Shown here: positions 52,201 to 60,979 of the stretch, piece by piece
Position numbering within the stretch: position 1 is the first letter of the stretch
How the letters are laid out: every line of letters begins with the position of its first letter
Notes under the pieces: generated by a model
What the model was told of the DNA's origin: nothing
The model's input: the letters and a program-made list of their open reading frames with translations, nothing else
Database searches by the model: none
Program-made: the position numbers and the translations under genes
NCBI GenBank assembly: GCA_016707485.1
Contig: JADJHN010000003.1
Coordinates: forward strand, 434,001-498,000
DNA from: Lysobacterales bacterium
GTDB lineage: Bacteria > Pseudomonadota > Gammaproteobacteria > Xanthomonadales > Rhodanobacteraceae
DNA length: 64,000 nucleotides
Direction: 5' to 3'

Positions 52201-52807
52201 GGTCTGGAACGCAGGTACCGCGAAGTTCGTCGAGGTGCAGATGCGTGGTGACCTGCTCTGGAACGGGTCGGGCACCTGGCCCGCGCCGCAGGCAGGTGAC
52301 ACATACAGTGCTTGCAGCAACTACCCGACCCTGCCGGTGCGCGACATCTGGTCGACCGTGGCGGTGGGTGGCAGCAGCGTCGCCACCTGGAATCTGAGTT
52401 CGGAATCGGGAACGCTGAATGGCAACGTGACCAGTTTCGACAATTCGACCCGCGTCGGTGCCGCTTTCGACTTCAAGGCCGGATTCATCGCCAAGGTCAT
52501 CGCCGGAGTCGCGTATGAATTCACCAAAGGCGTCACCCAGGAAAAACAGAACACCACCTATTGGGGTACGGGATTGGAGATCGGCGGCGCGATCGGAGGC
52601 TTCACGAACACGTCACTGGCCGGGCCATGCCGTTATCGGCCGCGGCCATATGCCTACCGCCTGCCTGAACGCTCGGACACCGGCTACCTGCACGAGGCGT
52701 ACGCGGTTGATTACACCGTTCAGGAAGGTGCAACCGGATTGTGGAAGCGGACAAACGTCCCTGCCGCCTGTTTTGGCGATCGGATCTTTGCCGACGGCTT
52801 CGATTGA
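49283..52807 (+). CDS. Large secreted protein: FG-GAP-like repeats, PKD, F5/8 type C domain, C-terminal IFADGF tag
   Basis: A 1174-residue precursor with a signal peptide ending near AASAGAT (about residue 37). FG-GAP-like Ca-binding repeats are visible (VNVDLDGNGRDEV; AAGDLDGSTDGHQELGV; AAGDMNRDGTHEV). A PKD domain lies around residues 430-500 (HAWTFGDSSG...HQYSGPGNYSVSMT). A discoidin/F5-8C domain is at about 800-940 (NIALFKPVTTNTAFS; VEIDLGSVRDISNIRVF; ARYIRLQ; LRVAEIQVFG). The last 180 residues are unrecognised and beta-rich. It ends CFGDRIFADGFD. The ATG at 49283 has GGGGA upstream. No catalytic motif seen; adhesion or carbohydrate binding is inference. Followed by the kelch gene after 80 bp. 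Confidence 0.88.
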   Translation: MKINENLNPPADAASSRWRGRAWAIVMGATMAASAGATEPPQLPRFVAGPLDIDCSTTPFGLHTPLAQDIEGINLIESSALNVIDEYQPEPGTGAAPYTRDFRAARPTALNGASLQRAVNVDLDGNGRDEVAAAYKMGDGSLRIAVYKRGSNTVQLFDTWSLSQTFSQVELAAGDLDGSTDGHQELGVMLRSISGSVAVFVLQGDASGGIAQADNLSAGSWQRNGPVGSSVGFTAGDLLLSGHDQLAVVSELNPGNNRQLAFDLLEFEPTTTQLPITGSAINIGSKTLTTNVGGAFGGDANGIMRIEADAGDVVDSAAAELVLHIQHRQSSYDYITQRLLHFPTTRDQNNHITGISLYDRTPADPNDDNAFDSSQVVQQQNENGPASFEATIAQVDSTPQREIILARSNPSDNLTVAVYQPQVDRNAGFTFLTTGNTVNFHNTSTGGAVSHAWTFGDSSGTLQGIDVSHQYSGPGNYSVSMTATYADGGTRNYTTMVLVDSSANSGGLTPEYSYNVGSPSQVGSYQVASFNDLSFVNVAAGDMNRDGTHEVLTMARNTNGRVLRSRWQLTDPANPASFSGKHAEETNTAFNNMTAMELVGSDFDGDSLHGTLGDECVQVYEPQMRQVIWLPPYFGIEQAATDKLATWGQSTTGTTSSEKRSGSYTSNDVSGYIGVEVGTPDNLPYTIEASVSFTAGGNWQKAKGAIHGEETSLSVDEGQQQDQGEALTIAEETAFDCYRYDVKRAASSIDGSMRMCAPVDGSRLVSGSDAREWDTAVPAAGMQLLGHKPAQWFPLQRDWANIALFKPVTTNTAFSAGHGIDKLTDGWFDNEALAGAPRVQPYVEIDLGSVRDISNIRVFPAAGDAIDLKGFHVYASRTPMDTSGVPAGTGISSYAPETEDAVSYDRWNIWTRNPAIPSEMLRARYIRLQNPAAQAVNLRVAEIQVFGDVHMEPPQYPQAVCDPVADDGLFKALVWNAGTAKFVEVQMRGDLLWNGSGTWPAPQAGDTYSACSNYPTLPVRDIWSTVAVGGSSVATWNLSSESGTLNGNVTSFDNSTRVGAAFDFKAGFIAKVIAGVAYEFTKGVTQEKQNTTYWGTGLEIGGAIGGFTNTSLAGPCRYRPRPYAYRLPERSDTGYLHEAYAVDYTVQEGATGLWKRTNVPAACFGDRIFADGFD

Positions 52808-52887
52808 GCGCACTTGCCGATGGCCGCGCGGCGCACAGTCGAGCGGCGCTGAACACGTATCCGACCCGGAATTCCCGAGGAAAAGTC

Positions 52888-55503
52888 ATGCGCATCAATT
52901 TGCATATTTCCATCATCTGCGCGCAGGTTCTTGCACTCGCCCTGCCCTCCGTGGCGAGTGCACTGAGCGTTTCTGCGACCGGCAATCTTGCCCATGCCCG
53001 ATACGGCGCGACAACCTCGATGATGTCCGATGGGCGCGTGCTGATCGCTGGTGGCCTGTCCACGCCGACCACGACGAGCTCGATTGAAATCTACGATCCT
53101 GCGAGTGGAGCATTCAGCGGCGGGCCATTCCTGTCCTTGAACGAGCCCCGTTCGGCAGCGATAGCCGTCACTCTGCCGACGGGCCAGGTGCTCATCGCCG
53201 GCGGTCGCGAAAATGTCGGCAGCGAATCGACCTTGCGCAGTGCGGAGCTTTTCGATCCGGTCAGCCAGCAGGCTTCGGAGACCGGCATGCTCGGCTCGCG
53301 CCGGCAACGGGCAACGGCGACACTGCTTGCCGACGGCCGCGTACTCATCTGCGGTGGATTCGACAGCGGCGATGGTGGTGGCGTCAACGGTGACCCCGGC
53401 GTCGGCGGACTCGCCAGCGCCGAGATCTATTCGCCGCTCAGTGGCATGTTCAGCCCGACAGGATCGATGAGCACGCCACGCGAGCAGGCCACCGCGGTGC
53501 TGCTCGCCGATGGCCGGGTGCTCGTCATCGGCGGGTACGATGCGAGCAACGGTGTCAATTTGCAGACTTCCGAGATCTACGATCCGGATAGCGGACAGTT
53601 CAGCCAGGTCGCGACGATGCCGGGTGGCGGCAGGTCAGGCGCTACCGCAACCTTGCTGACCAATGGCAAGGTTCTCATTGCCGGCGGCTACAACGGCAAC
53701 TATCTCGCCTCGGCCCTGATCTACAGCCCAGACAGCAATACCTACACGCCGACGGCTTCGATGGGCACGGCGCGCAGCCAGGCTGGTGCGGTCCTGCTGC
53801 CCAGCGGCAAGGTCCTGCTGGTGGGCGGCCAAAGCGCACGATTCTCCGCGACATCCCTGATCGAGAGCTACGATCCGGTCACGCAGACGTTTGCCAACGA
53901 AGGCAATCTGGCCAGCGCACGCGGCTCGGCATCGGTGAGCATGCTGCCGGATGGGCGCATCCTGGTGGCCGGCGGATATGTGCCACCCCCCGACATCAAT
54001 CATGGCGGCACGATCCTGGCCAGCGCCGAAATCCTCAAGCAGCCACTGGCGACTGCGACGCCTCTTGCCCACTCGATGACCACCCCGCGCGCCGATGCCA
54101 GCAGCAGCATCCTGCTCGATGGACGCATCCTTGTCGCCGGTGGCCGCAACGGCAGCAACGTGCTGGCCAGCGCCGAATTGTTCAGCGACCTCCTCGACAC
54201 GTTCACCGCAACAGGATCACTCGCGACACCGCGCGAACTTGCCAGCTCCGCACTGATGCCGGACGGCAGCGTGGTGCTCGTCGGCGGGCGCGATGCGAGT
54301 GGTGCGGCACTGGCCAGCGCAGAGCGATTCAACCCCCTCACCTCGAGCTTTTCAACCAATTCCGCATCGCTCTGGCATGCGCGCTACTCGGCGGGCAAGG
54401 CGCTGCTGGCAAATGGCCAACTGCTGGTGGCCGGTGGCCGCGATGCAAACGGTCCGCTTGCCAGCGCGGAAATCTTCGATGGGCATACCGGCATGTTCCG
54501 GATTGCCGGTTCGCTGGCCACGGCACGCAGCGAATCAAGCACGGTCCTGCTTGCCGATGGCAGCGTGCTGGTCGCAGGCGGTCTGGGTACAGGCGGAGTG
54601 CTGGCAAGCGCGGAGCGCTTCGATCCGGGATCACGCAGCTTCACGCCAACTGCCGGCAGCCTTGGCACGGCTCGACGCGGTGCCATGACCGCGCTGTTGC
54701 CGAATGGCAAGGTGCTGATCGCCGGCGGATACAACGCGGCGTCCGTCGCGCTTGCGAGCGCCGAATTGTACGATCCGCTGAGTGACACCTTCAGCGCAAC
54801 CGGAAACCTGACCGGGGCCCGCGCCGACGGCTCGATAATGGTCATGCCGGATGGCGTGGTCATGCTCGTCGGCGGCAGAGGTGCAACCGGCACGCCATTG
54901 GCCACCAGCGAGATCTACGATCCGGCGAGCGGCGCATTTCTTGCCGGCCCTGCATTGTCGAACGCGCGCAGCCGGCCGATTGTTGCTCTGACATCGTTCG
55001 GGCGTGCGCTGGTTGCCGGTGGCGAAGGCACGGCAGGCACCCTGGCCAGCGCTGGAACGATTTTGCGCAGTGCCTTCGCAACGACCTTCACCGGCCAGCG
55101 TCCGAGTTTCAGCGTATCGGCCAGCATGCTCCCGTTGCCGGCCGCGCTGATACTTGATGGCGAAGGATTGCGCGGCTCACACCGACTGCAGAGCATCGCC
55201 GGCAGCGAGGGGTCCAGTGGCGGCACGGCAAGTACGGCCAGCAACGGCCCATTGCTGCGCCTGCAAAGAATCGACAACCAGCAGGTGATCCACCAGGCAC
55301 CGGATGGCACGCTGCCATGGACGGACCTGCAGTTCACGACACCGACGCTGGCCCGCCACGACGCATTCGATCCGGCGAGCAGGATGGCTGGAGCCTATCG
55401 CGTATACATCGGCGTCAACGGCGTTGAAAGCAACGCCGCCTACGTTTCGCTGTACTGGATCGAGGACGAAATCTTTGCTGCGGGCTTTCAGGTCGGCGAT
55501 TGA
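52888..55503 (+). CDS. Secreted kelch beta-propeller protein with 14 repeats
   Basis: An 871-residue precursor with a signal peptide (MRINLHISIICAQVLALALPSVASA). From about residue 30 to 720 it has 14 kelch/galactose-oxidase-like units, each with a DGRVLIAGG-type strand (variants NGKVLIAGGYN, DGSVVLVGGRD, DGRVLVIGGYD) and a following SAEIYDP-type turn. Fourteen units would fit two seven-bladed propellers. A C-terminal IPT/Ig-like region ends WIEDEIFAAGFQVGD, with the shared tail. No galactose-oxidase copper ligands were identified. The ATG at 52888 follows GAGGA. Convergent with the sigma-factor gene (15-bp gap). Confidence 0.9.
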   Translation: MRINLHISIICAQVLALALPSVASALSVSATGNLAHARYGATTSMMSDGRVLIAGGLSTPTTTSSIEIYDPASGAFSGGPFLSLNEPRSAAIAVTLPTGQVLIAGGRENVGSESTLRSAELFDPVSQQASETGMLGSRRQRATATLLADGRVLICGGFDSGDGGGVNGDPGVGGLASAEIYSPLSGMFSPTGSMSTPREQATAVLLADGRVLVIGGYDASNGVNLQTSEIYDPDSGQFSQVATMPGGGRSGATATLLTNGKVLIAGGYNGNYLASALIYSPDSNTYTPTASMGTARSQAGAVLLPSGKVLLVGGQSARFSATSLIESYDPVTQTFANEGNLASARGSASVSMLPDGRILVAGGYVPPPDINHGGTILASAEILKQPLATATPLAHSMTTPRADASSSILLDGRILVAGGRNGSNVLASAELFSDLLDTFTATGSLATPRELASSALMPDGSVVLVGGRDASGAALASAERFNPLTSSFSTNSASLWHARYSAGKALLANGQLLVAGGRDANGPLASAEIFDGHTGMFRIAGSLATARSESSTVLLADGSVLVAGGLGTGGVLASAERFDPGSRSFTPTAGSLGTARRGAMTALLPNGKVLIAGGYNAASVALASAELYDPLSDTFSATGNLTGARADGSIMVMPDGVVMLVGGRGATGTPLATSEIYDPASGAFLAGPALSNARSRPIVALTSFGRALVAGGEGTAGTLASAGTILRSAFATTFTGQRPSFSVSASMLPLPAALILDGEGLRGSHRLQSIAGSEGSSGGTASTASNGPLLRLQRIDNQQVIHQAPDGTLPWTDLQFTTPTLARHDAFDPASRMAGAYRVYIGVNGVESNAAYVSLYWIEDEIFAAGFQVGD

Positions 55504-55518
55504 AGGCTGGCGCGCCGC

Positions 55519-56100
55519 TCAGGCCAGTTCGCGCTGCAGCCAGGCACGTGCCATGCGCCAATCGCGCACGACGGTCGGACGCGCGATTTCGAGCATGTCG
55601 GCAATCTGCTCGAGTTCAAGCCCGGCGAAAAATTTGAGGTCGACGACCTGTGCCTGGCGCGGGCTCAGGGTTGCCAGGCGATTGAGCGCGCCGTCGAGTT
55701 CGACAAGGTCCGTCGATTCGCTGGCAAGGTCGATCTCCACGATGTCAATGCGCTGAGCGGGATCAGGACGCTTGCCTGCATGACGCCGGCGCGCGTGGTC
55801 GACCAGCACGCGACGCATTGCCTGCGCCGCGAGCGCGGCGAACTGGGCACGATTGGCCATGCTCGCAGCGCCATCACCGAGCAGGCGCAAACAGGCTTCG
55901 TTGACCAACGCAGTTGTCTGCAGAGTGTGGTTGGCGCGCTCGCGGCGCATGGCATTGGCGGCGAGTGCCTTGAGCTCCGCATAGACGATAGGGGTCAGGT
56001 GATTCAGCGCGTCGCTGTCGCCATGACCACAGCGTGCAACCAGGCGGACTATTTCCTCGGAGTCAGGTGCGTCGGACATCGAACTGGCTGATCTGGGCAA
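55519..56100 (-). CDS. ECF-type RNA polymerase sigma factor (PF07638-like)
   Basis: 193 residues. Region 2 is EEIVRLVARCGHGDSDALNHLTPIVYAELKALAANAMRRE; region 4 is LSPRQAQVVDLKFFAGLELEQIADMLEIARPTVVRDWRMARAWLQREL. Where most ECF factors have an acidic DAED-like motif before VQETFLR, this has LQTTALVNEACLRL. The start is a TTG at 56100 with AGGAGA exactly 6 nt upstream (56107-56112). An ATG at 56079 lacks any ribosome-binding site. No anti-sigma gene is adjacent; the Ser/Thr kinase at 46448-49060 is the likely controller. Confidence 0.9.
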   Translation of the reverse strand: MPRSASSMSDAPDSEEIVRLVARCGHGDSDALNHLTPIVYAELKALAANAMRRERANHTLQTTALVNEACLRLLGDGAASMANRAQFAALAAQAMRRVLVDHARRRHAGKRPDPAQRIDIVEIDLASESTDLVELDGALNRLATLSPRQAQVVDLKFFAGLELEQIADMLEIARPTVVRDWRMARAWLQRELA

Positions 56101-56178
56101 GCGTTGTCTCCTGCCAGCATATCAAGCCGGGATGGAATTGGCAGTCCTGCGCGGGAGCCGCGCGGCGGCCTGATCCAT

Positions 56179-59100
56179 TCAATTCGCCGGCAGTCCGTCG
56201 AAGCCGTCGCCAAAGATTGAATCGGGGGCTGCGGCACAGCCCTGCACGCTCACGTCGTCGACGTAGAAACCATCCGGGACGCGTCCGGTCGAGGCATCGG
56301 TGGCGAGGCGAAACCGCAACTGCACGGTTTCGCCTGCGTGCGTGTCGAGATCGACGACGTAGCGCGACCAGTCCTGCGGATCACCGCACCAGGCCTGCTT
56401 GCCGCGCGCGGGATTGTTGAATGAGCCGCTGATCGGCCCCCGATACGCGCCAATCAGCAGTTGCGAGGGCGGCACCTGGTTCCAACTGGCACCGGCGTCA
56501 CTGGAAATTTCCAGGAATGCCCCGTCGTAGCAGCCGCCGAGGCGATCCTCGATGCTCTGGTGGTTCCAGAACTGCAGGCTCAATGGCGCTGAATCGAGCG
56601 GCAAGGCGATGGCTGGCGAGACCAGGCGCTGGTCGGAATCGTAGGCGACATCCTTGGCCAGCATCGAGTGACCCGGACCGTGGGCGCGGGCATTCGACAA
56701 GGCCCAGGTATCGTGATCCCCGGAATGAGTCCAGCCATCGGCCCCGGTTTCGAAGTCGCTATGGCGAATCACGCTCGGCGTCGCCCCGACCGGGCATTCG
56801 CCGGGCACTGGCGTGGTCGTGAACGCGTGAGCCGGTCCCGGCAACCCTTCGCCACACGGGTTGCGTGCATGCACCCGCCAGTAGTAGCGCGTCGCGTAAT
56901 CGAGTTCGATGGCTACCGTATGCGTGGTCGCTGTAGTCGTTGCCGAGTAGACAACATCGCTGAACGCCGCGTCCCGTGCAATTACAACTTGGTATTCCTC
57001 CACTGCGGCGAGCGCCGTCCAGTGCAACAGCGGCTGGCGAGCGACGTTGCCGGCATTGTCCGGCGGCAGGATCGGCGTCGGCGAGGCGGGCACCGTTGTC
57101 GCCAGTTGCAGTTGTGCATGGCGGATCCGGGTGATGCCGGCGGCCTCTGCCTGGAATGCCAGGACATGGTGGCCGGCGCTGGCTGCGGCGAGATTGCCGA
57201 TGTGCGCCGTGGCACTGCCCGGCACGGCGACGGGATTGGCTGAAAAGCCGGTCGTGGTGCCTGCCGGATTGCCGCTGATCGACAGCGTCGCTGGTGCGGC
57301 GAAGCCGAGGATCGACTGCGTGGCGACGGCGAAATCCACCGCAGCGGTGGTCGCCGTGCAGACGCTCCAGGCTGGCGGGGTCACCCCGAAGGTGAACGCC
57401 GGCTGCCGCGCACAGTTGCTGCAGACCAGGGCGAAATCCTGGTCCGTGCCATCGGCATTGCCTGGCACGCCGTCGCCGGCAATGTTGAAGCCACTCACGG
57501 CGATCGTCAGCGGTGCAGCCGAACCGGACGCGAGGAAAATCGCCTCGACGTTGTTCTCGGCATCCGCGGTGCCGCCCGACACGCTCCAGGCGCCCTGGAA
57601 ATGATTGCCATGCCACAGCGCCGAGCCATCCGTCGCCACCAGGTCGAGGTTGTTGACTTGCGGGCTGGTGCCGACGGCGCCCGGCGCATCGGTCCAGGCC
57701 AGCACGATGCGCGTCGGCTTGGCCGGATCGACGCGCTGCACCTGGGCCGTCCAGACCTGCCCTGAATCAGCGAGCAGGTGATCCTGGTTGACCAGCCAGG
57801 TCGGCGTATCGCTGAACATGTCGCCGAGATCCGGCATGCCGAAGCCCTGCGCATTGCTGGGCAAGGAGTCATTGGCATCCTTGCCGGTGAGATAGCTCGG
57901 ATGGGCGATGAGCCACGCCTTCATGAGCGCCGGCGTGGGTGCGGATGGCATGGAGGCATCGAACTCCAGGCTGCCTTGCGCGTTCGCGATCCACCACCAC
58001 GACAACGAGGCAACGCCGGCTACCGCCGGTGCCGCATGACTGGTTCCGGATGACGCGGCATAGGTGGCGTTGCCAAGCGGGCGCTTCGCATCGCAAATGC
58101 CCTCACCGATCCCCGGCCTTGCCTGGGTGCCGGTGACATGCGTTCCCGGCGCCACCAGATCCGGCTTGGTCCTGTCGCCCGGAGCCGGGCCGCGCGAGGA
58201 AAAGAAGATGATGTCCATCGCATTGTCGGCACCTCCGCCGTCGATCTGGCAACCATCGTTCCATGCGCCGTCCTCATCAACATCGCGCGGATTCTCCGAA
58301 GCGCCGACCGTGAGCATGTTCTTGCCATTGCCCGGCGAGCCAATGCTGCGCGCGCCCGGCCCGCTGTTGCCGGCGGAGAAAATCGTGATCAGCTGCTGAT
58401 TGCCCGGCGCTGCCGCGTCGGCATCACGCGTACCGATATCGTAGGCTTGTGAAGAAACATCGTATTGCCCGGCACAGGCCGCACAGCCCCACGAGTTGGA
58501 GGATATGCGTGCGCCGGCCGCGTAGCTCGCCTTGATGACACCGTCATAGCTGCCTTCGCAGGCGGCCAGATCGAATGCCGGCGCGAACACGCGGGTGGCG
58601 CCAAGGCGTCCAAACGGGTTGATGCCCTGGCCGCGCTGGTACTCGCCGGGAAAGCGCGCGCCGGGGATGGACGCATTCTCGCGCACGTCATATCCCAGCG
58701 CGATGTTCGCATTGATATGGCCGTGACCATCGACGTCACCATCGTTGATCGTGCATTTCTGGTTGTAGGCCAAGCGCGAGGCATTGGCGCTGTCGCCGAG
58801 ACGATGCAGGGTCGGATCGCCGCTCTCGATGGTGCGATCGCCGACGCCCGAATCGGTGATGTCGAGGATCGGATATTCCGCCGGGTCCTCCGGAAAACCG
58901 AGCGATTGCAGCCACGGCAGGTAGCCCGGCTGCGACGGCCCGGATTGGTCCGCGTTGAATTCACCTCGCAGGATCTGTGCCTGCACTTCATCGTTCATCG
59001 TCGGCGCGATGTATTCGCCGACCCAGAACACATCGGGCAGGTCGATGAGCTGGCGGACCTGCTCGTCGCTCGCCTCGAAGCGTGCAATCTCGTAACCCAG

Positions 59101-59748
59101 TTGCGGCGTCCAGTCGTCCAGCGGTTTCAATCCCAGGGCGGAAAAACGCTCGCGCCCGGCATCGCCGTCGTGCCGATAACGCTGCACGATGACCGGGACC
59201 TTGTCGGCAGTGGCGGCAGCGTTCTGCAGGCGCTCGAACAATGCATTGTCGAGCTTGATGAATCCGGGCAAGGGCTGGCTGAACTTCAACACGCGCGCCT
59301 CGGCCACCATGGCATCGAGCCGCGCGCGTACCGCGGCATCGGCCCAGACCAGATAGCCAAAACTGTCGATGTACTGGATCGGCACGGCACCGGTCGCGCG
59401 CAATTGTTCGAGCCAGGCATCCTGCAGCGGGCCGGTGAATTGCACGATGTGCAGGGCGGGCGCGGTCACCGGCTGCTGCGAAAACCCCGCAGGCAGCGGG
59501 ATCGCCGGCACTCGCGTGTCGATGCGCAGGCGATCGAACTTGAGCAGGTGTGCATCGGCCAGCACCCAGGCCTTGTCCGGCAAGGCCGACGCATCGCCAT
59601 CGAACAAGCGGTAGGAGCCGTAATCGGCCAGCAGCCGGAAATCCGCCGGTGCCGGCACGCCTGCAGGCAGGATCGCGCTTGCCGCATGCACGGGCGTGCC
59701 CGCCATGCAGGCGCTGATCGCAGCGGCGAGGACAGTGAACGTGCGCAT
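56179..59748 (-). CDS. Secreted subtilisin-like serine protease with C-terminal accessory domains and IFGDGF tag
   Basis: A 1189-residue S8-family precursor. Signal peptide MRTFTVLAAAISACMAGTPVHA, a propeptide-like region to about residue 270, then the catalytic domain. It carries Asp in ILDITDSGVGD (about 298), His in DGHGHINANIAL (about 341), the oxyanion Asn in SAGNSGPG, and Ser in SSGTSHAAPAVAG (about 570). A P-domain-like/jelly region, an FnIII-like domain (HWTALAAVEEYQVVIAR...RYYWRVHARNPCGEG) and a MAM/immune-inhibitor-A-like domain (HSDFETGADGWTHSG; FYVDDVSVQGC) follow. It ends DSIFGDGFDGLPAN. The ATG at 59748 has a 138-bp upstream gap to mpg. Confidence 0.92.
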   Translation of the reverse strand: MRTFTVLAAAISACMAGTPVHAASAILPAGVPAPADFRLLADYGSYRLFDGDASALPDKAWVLADAHLLKFDRLRIDTRVPAIPLPAGFSQQPVTAPALHIVQFTGPLQDAWLEQLRATGAVPIQYIDSFGYLVWADAAVRARLDAMVAEARVLKFSQPLPGFIKLDNALFERLQNAAATADKVPVIVQRYRHDGDAGRERFSALGLKPLDDWTPQLGYEIARFEASDEQVRQLIDLPDVFWVGEYIAPTMNDEVQAQILRGEFNADQSGPSQPGYLPWLQSLGFPEDPAEYPILDITDSGVGDRTIESGDPTLHRLGDSANASRLAYNQKCTINDGDVDGHGHINANIALGYDVRENASIPGARFPGEYQRGQGINPFGRLGATRVFAPAFDLAACEGSYDGVIKASYAAGARISSNSWGCAACAGQYDVSSQAYDIGTRDADAAAPGNQQLITIFSAGNSGPGARSIGSPGNGKNMLTVGASENPRDVDEDGAWNDGCQIDGGGADNAMDIIFFSSRGPAPGDRTKPDLVAPGTHVTGTQARPGIGEGICDAKRPLGNATYAASSGTSHAAPAVAGVASLSWWWIANAQGSLEFDASMPSAPTPALMKAWLIAHPSYLTGKDANDSLPSNAQGFGMPDLGDMFSDTPTWLVNQDHLLADSGQVWTAQVQRVDPAKPTRIVLAWTDAPGAVGTSPQVNNLDLVATDGSALWHGNHFQGAWSVSGGTADAENNVEAIFLASGSAAPLTIAVSGFNIAGDGVPGNADGTDQDFALVCSNCARQPAFTFGVTPPAWSVCTATTAAVDFAVATQSILGFAAPATLSISGNPAGTTTGFSANPVAVPGSATAHIGNLAAASAGHHVLAFQAEAAGITRIRHAQLQLATTVPASPTPILPPDNAGNVARQPLLHWTALAAVEEYQVVIARDAAFSDVVYSATTTATTHTVAIELDYATRYYWRVHARNPCGEGLPGPAHAFTTTPVPGECPVGATPSVIRHSDFETGADGWTHSGDHDTWALSNARAHGPGHSMLAKDVAYDSDQRLVSPAIALPLDSAPLSLQFWNHQSIEDRLGGCYDGAFLEISSDAGASWNQVPPSQLLIGAYRGPISGSFNNPARGKQAWCGDPQDWSRYVVDLDTHAGETVQLRFRLATDASTGRVPDGFYVDDVSVQGCAAAPDSIFGDGFDGLPAN

Positions 59749-59886
59749 GGGCGTCGGAGTATGCAGACGGAACGGCCGGGGCGAACCAGCTTGCGAGCAT
59801 CCGGGGTTGCCGCGAGGTCGTCAAGCAGGCGGCGACGCGCCGCTCAGGCTGGTGCAGGACGAATTCGCCGTACGCCAAACCGGCGT

Positions 59887-60510
59887 TCAGCGGCGCGACA
59901 CGTTGCCGTCGCCACGCACATGCCAGCGCCAGTTCTCGTCGGTCGCGCGACTGACGCCAATGCGCGGTGTGGCAACGGGATCCGCTGGCGGCGCGGTGCC
60001 ATCGTCGACAATGCAGAAGCCGCCGCCGAAGGCGACCAGATCGATGCCGTCCTGTTCGCCACGGATGCCCATGGCCTGGGTCAGGCGTGCCGGACCGCTG
60101 CACAGATCCTCATCGCGCCGCGCCTTCGGCCGCGCCGCACGCATGGCTTGCAAGCCGCTCAGTGGTGCCAGCGCGCGCAACAGCACGCCGACGCCTTCAT
60201 CGACCTCGCCACAAACGGCATTGCAGCACCAATGCATGCCGTAGGTGAAATACACATACATCATGCCCGGCGGGCCAAACATGGTCGCATTGCGCGCGGT
60301 CTTGCCGCGGTAGCTGTGCGCGGCGGGATCGAGATCGCCGCAGTAGGCCTCGGTTTCGACTATGCGCCCGCTGCGCCCGTCCGCGGAGTAGAGGATCTTG
60401 TTCAACAGGTCCACGGCGACCACGCGCGGATCACGCCGGTAGAATGAACGTGGAAGGATCTCGCCGGGCAACGCCATGCCGCGCAGCCGGCCAACGCGGA
60501 CCATCGCCAT
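59887..60510 (-). CDS. mpg: 3-methyladenine DNA glycosylase (AAG/MPG family)
   Basis: Excises alkylated purines. The family blocks are LPRSFYRRDPRVVAVDLLNK, GRIVETEAYCGDLDPAAHSYRGKTARNATMFGPPG (catalytic Glu in VETEAY), MYVYFTYGMHWCCN and GPARLTQAMGI. I chose the ATG at 60510 (207 aa), 4 nt after the upstream stop codon. An in-frame ATG at 60477 (196 aa) is equally possible, and neither has a strong ribosome-binding site. It forms a small operon with the AhpD-like gene. Confidence 0.9.
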   Translation of the reverse strand: MAMVRVGRLRGMALPGEILPRSFYRRDPRVVAVDLLNKILYSADGRSGRIVETEAYCGDLDPAAHSYRGKTARNATMFGPPGMMYVYFTYGMHWCCNAVCGEVDEGVGVLLRALAPLSGLQAMRAARPKARRDEDLCSGPARLTQAMGIRGEQDGIDLVAFGGGFCIVDDGTAPPADPVATPRIGVSRATDENWRWHVRGDGNVSRR

Positions 60511-60514
60511 CCGC

Positions 60515-60979
60515 CTACTTCGACTTGCCGGCAACCACGTAGTCGCCAACGCGCGCGCGAAACGCGATGGCCATGCGGTTCCAGCCATTGATGGCGATGA
60601 TCGCCAGGTTCAATTCAACCAGGGCGCGTTCATCGAATTGCTCGCGTACCGCGGCATAGACCTCGTCGGATACTTCCGATTGCGCAACCAGGGTCACCGC
60701 TTCGGCCCAGGCCAGGGCCGCGCGTTCCCGCGCGGTGTAGATGGGTGCCTCACGCCAGACCTGCAGCAAGTACAGGCGCTGCTCGGTTTCGCCGGCCGCG
60801 CGTGCTTCCTTGCTGTGCATGTCCAGGCAATAACCGCAGCCATTGATCTGCGACACGCGCATCTTGACCAGTTCGATCAGGGAATCCTCCAGGCTGCCAC
60901 GATGCACGGCGGCCTCAAGATCCAGCATGGCCTTGAAGGCGTCCGGTGCCGCCTTTCGATAGTCGATCCGGGAATCCAT
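60515..60979 (-). CDS. AhpD-like carboxymuconolactone decarboxylase-family protein
   Basis: A 154-residue alpha-helical protein with the AhpD-core redox motif C48-x2-C51-x3-H55 ([14 protein letters not shown]), consistent with a peroxidase or disulfide-reductase activity. N-terminal [25 protein letters not shown] and a C-terminal [17 protein letters not shown] region match the family. Just upstream of mpg; both may protect against chemical damage (inference). The divergent gap to uvrA (60980-61336) holds no gene. Confidence 0.92.
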   Translation of the reverse strand: MDSRIDYRKAAPDAFKAMLDLEAAVHRGSLEDSLIELVKMRVSQINGCGYCLDMHSKEARAAGETEQRLYLLQVWREAPIYTARERAALAWAEAVTLVAQSEVSDEVYAAVREQFDERALVELNLAIIAINGWNRMAIAFRARVGDYVVAGKSK

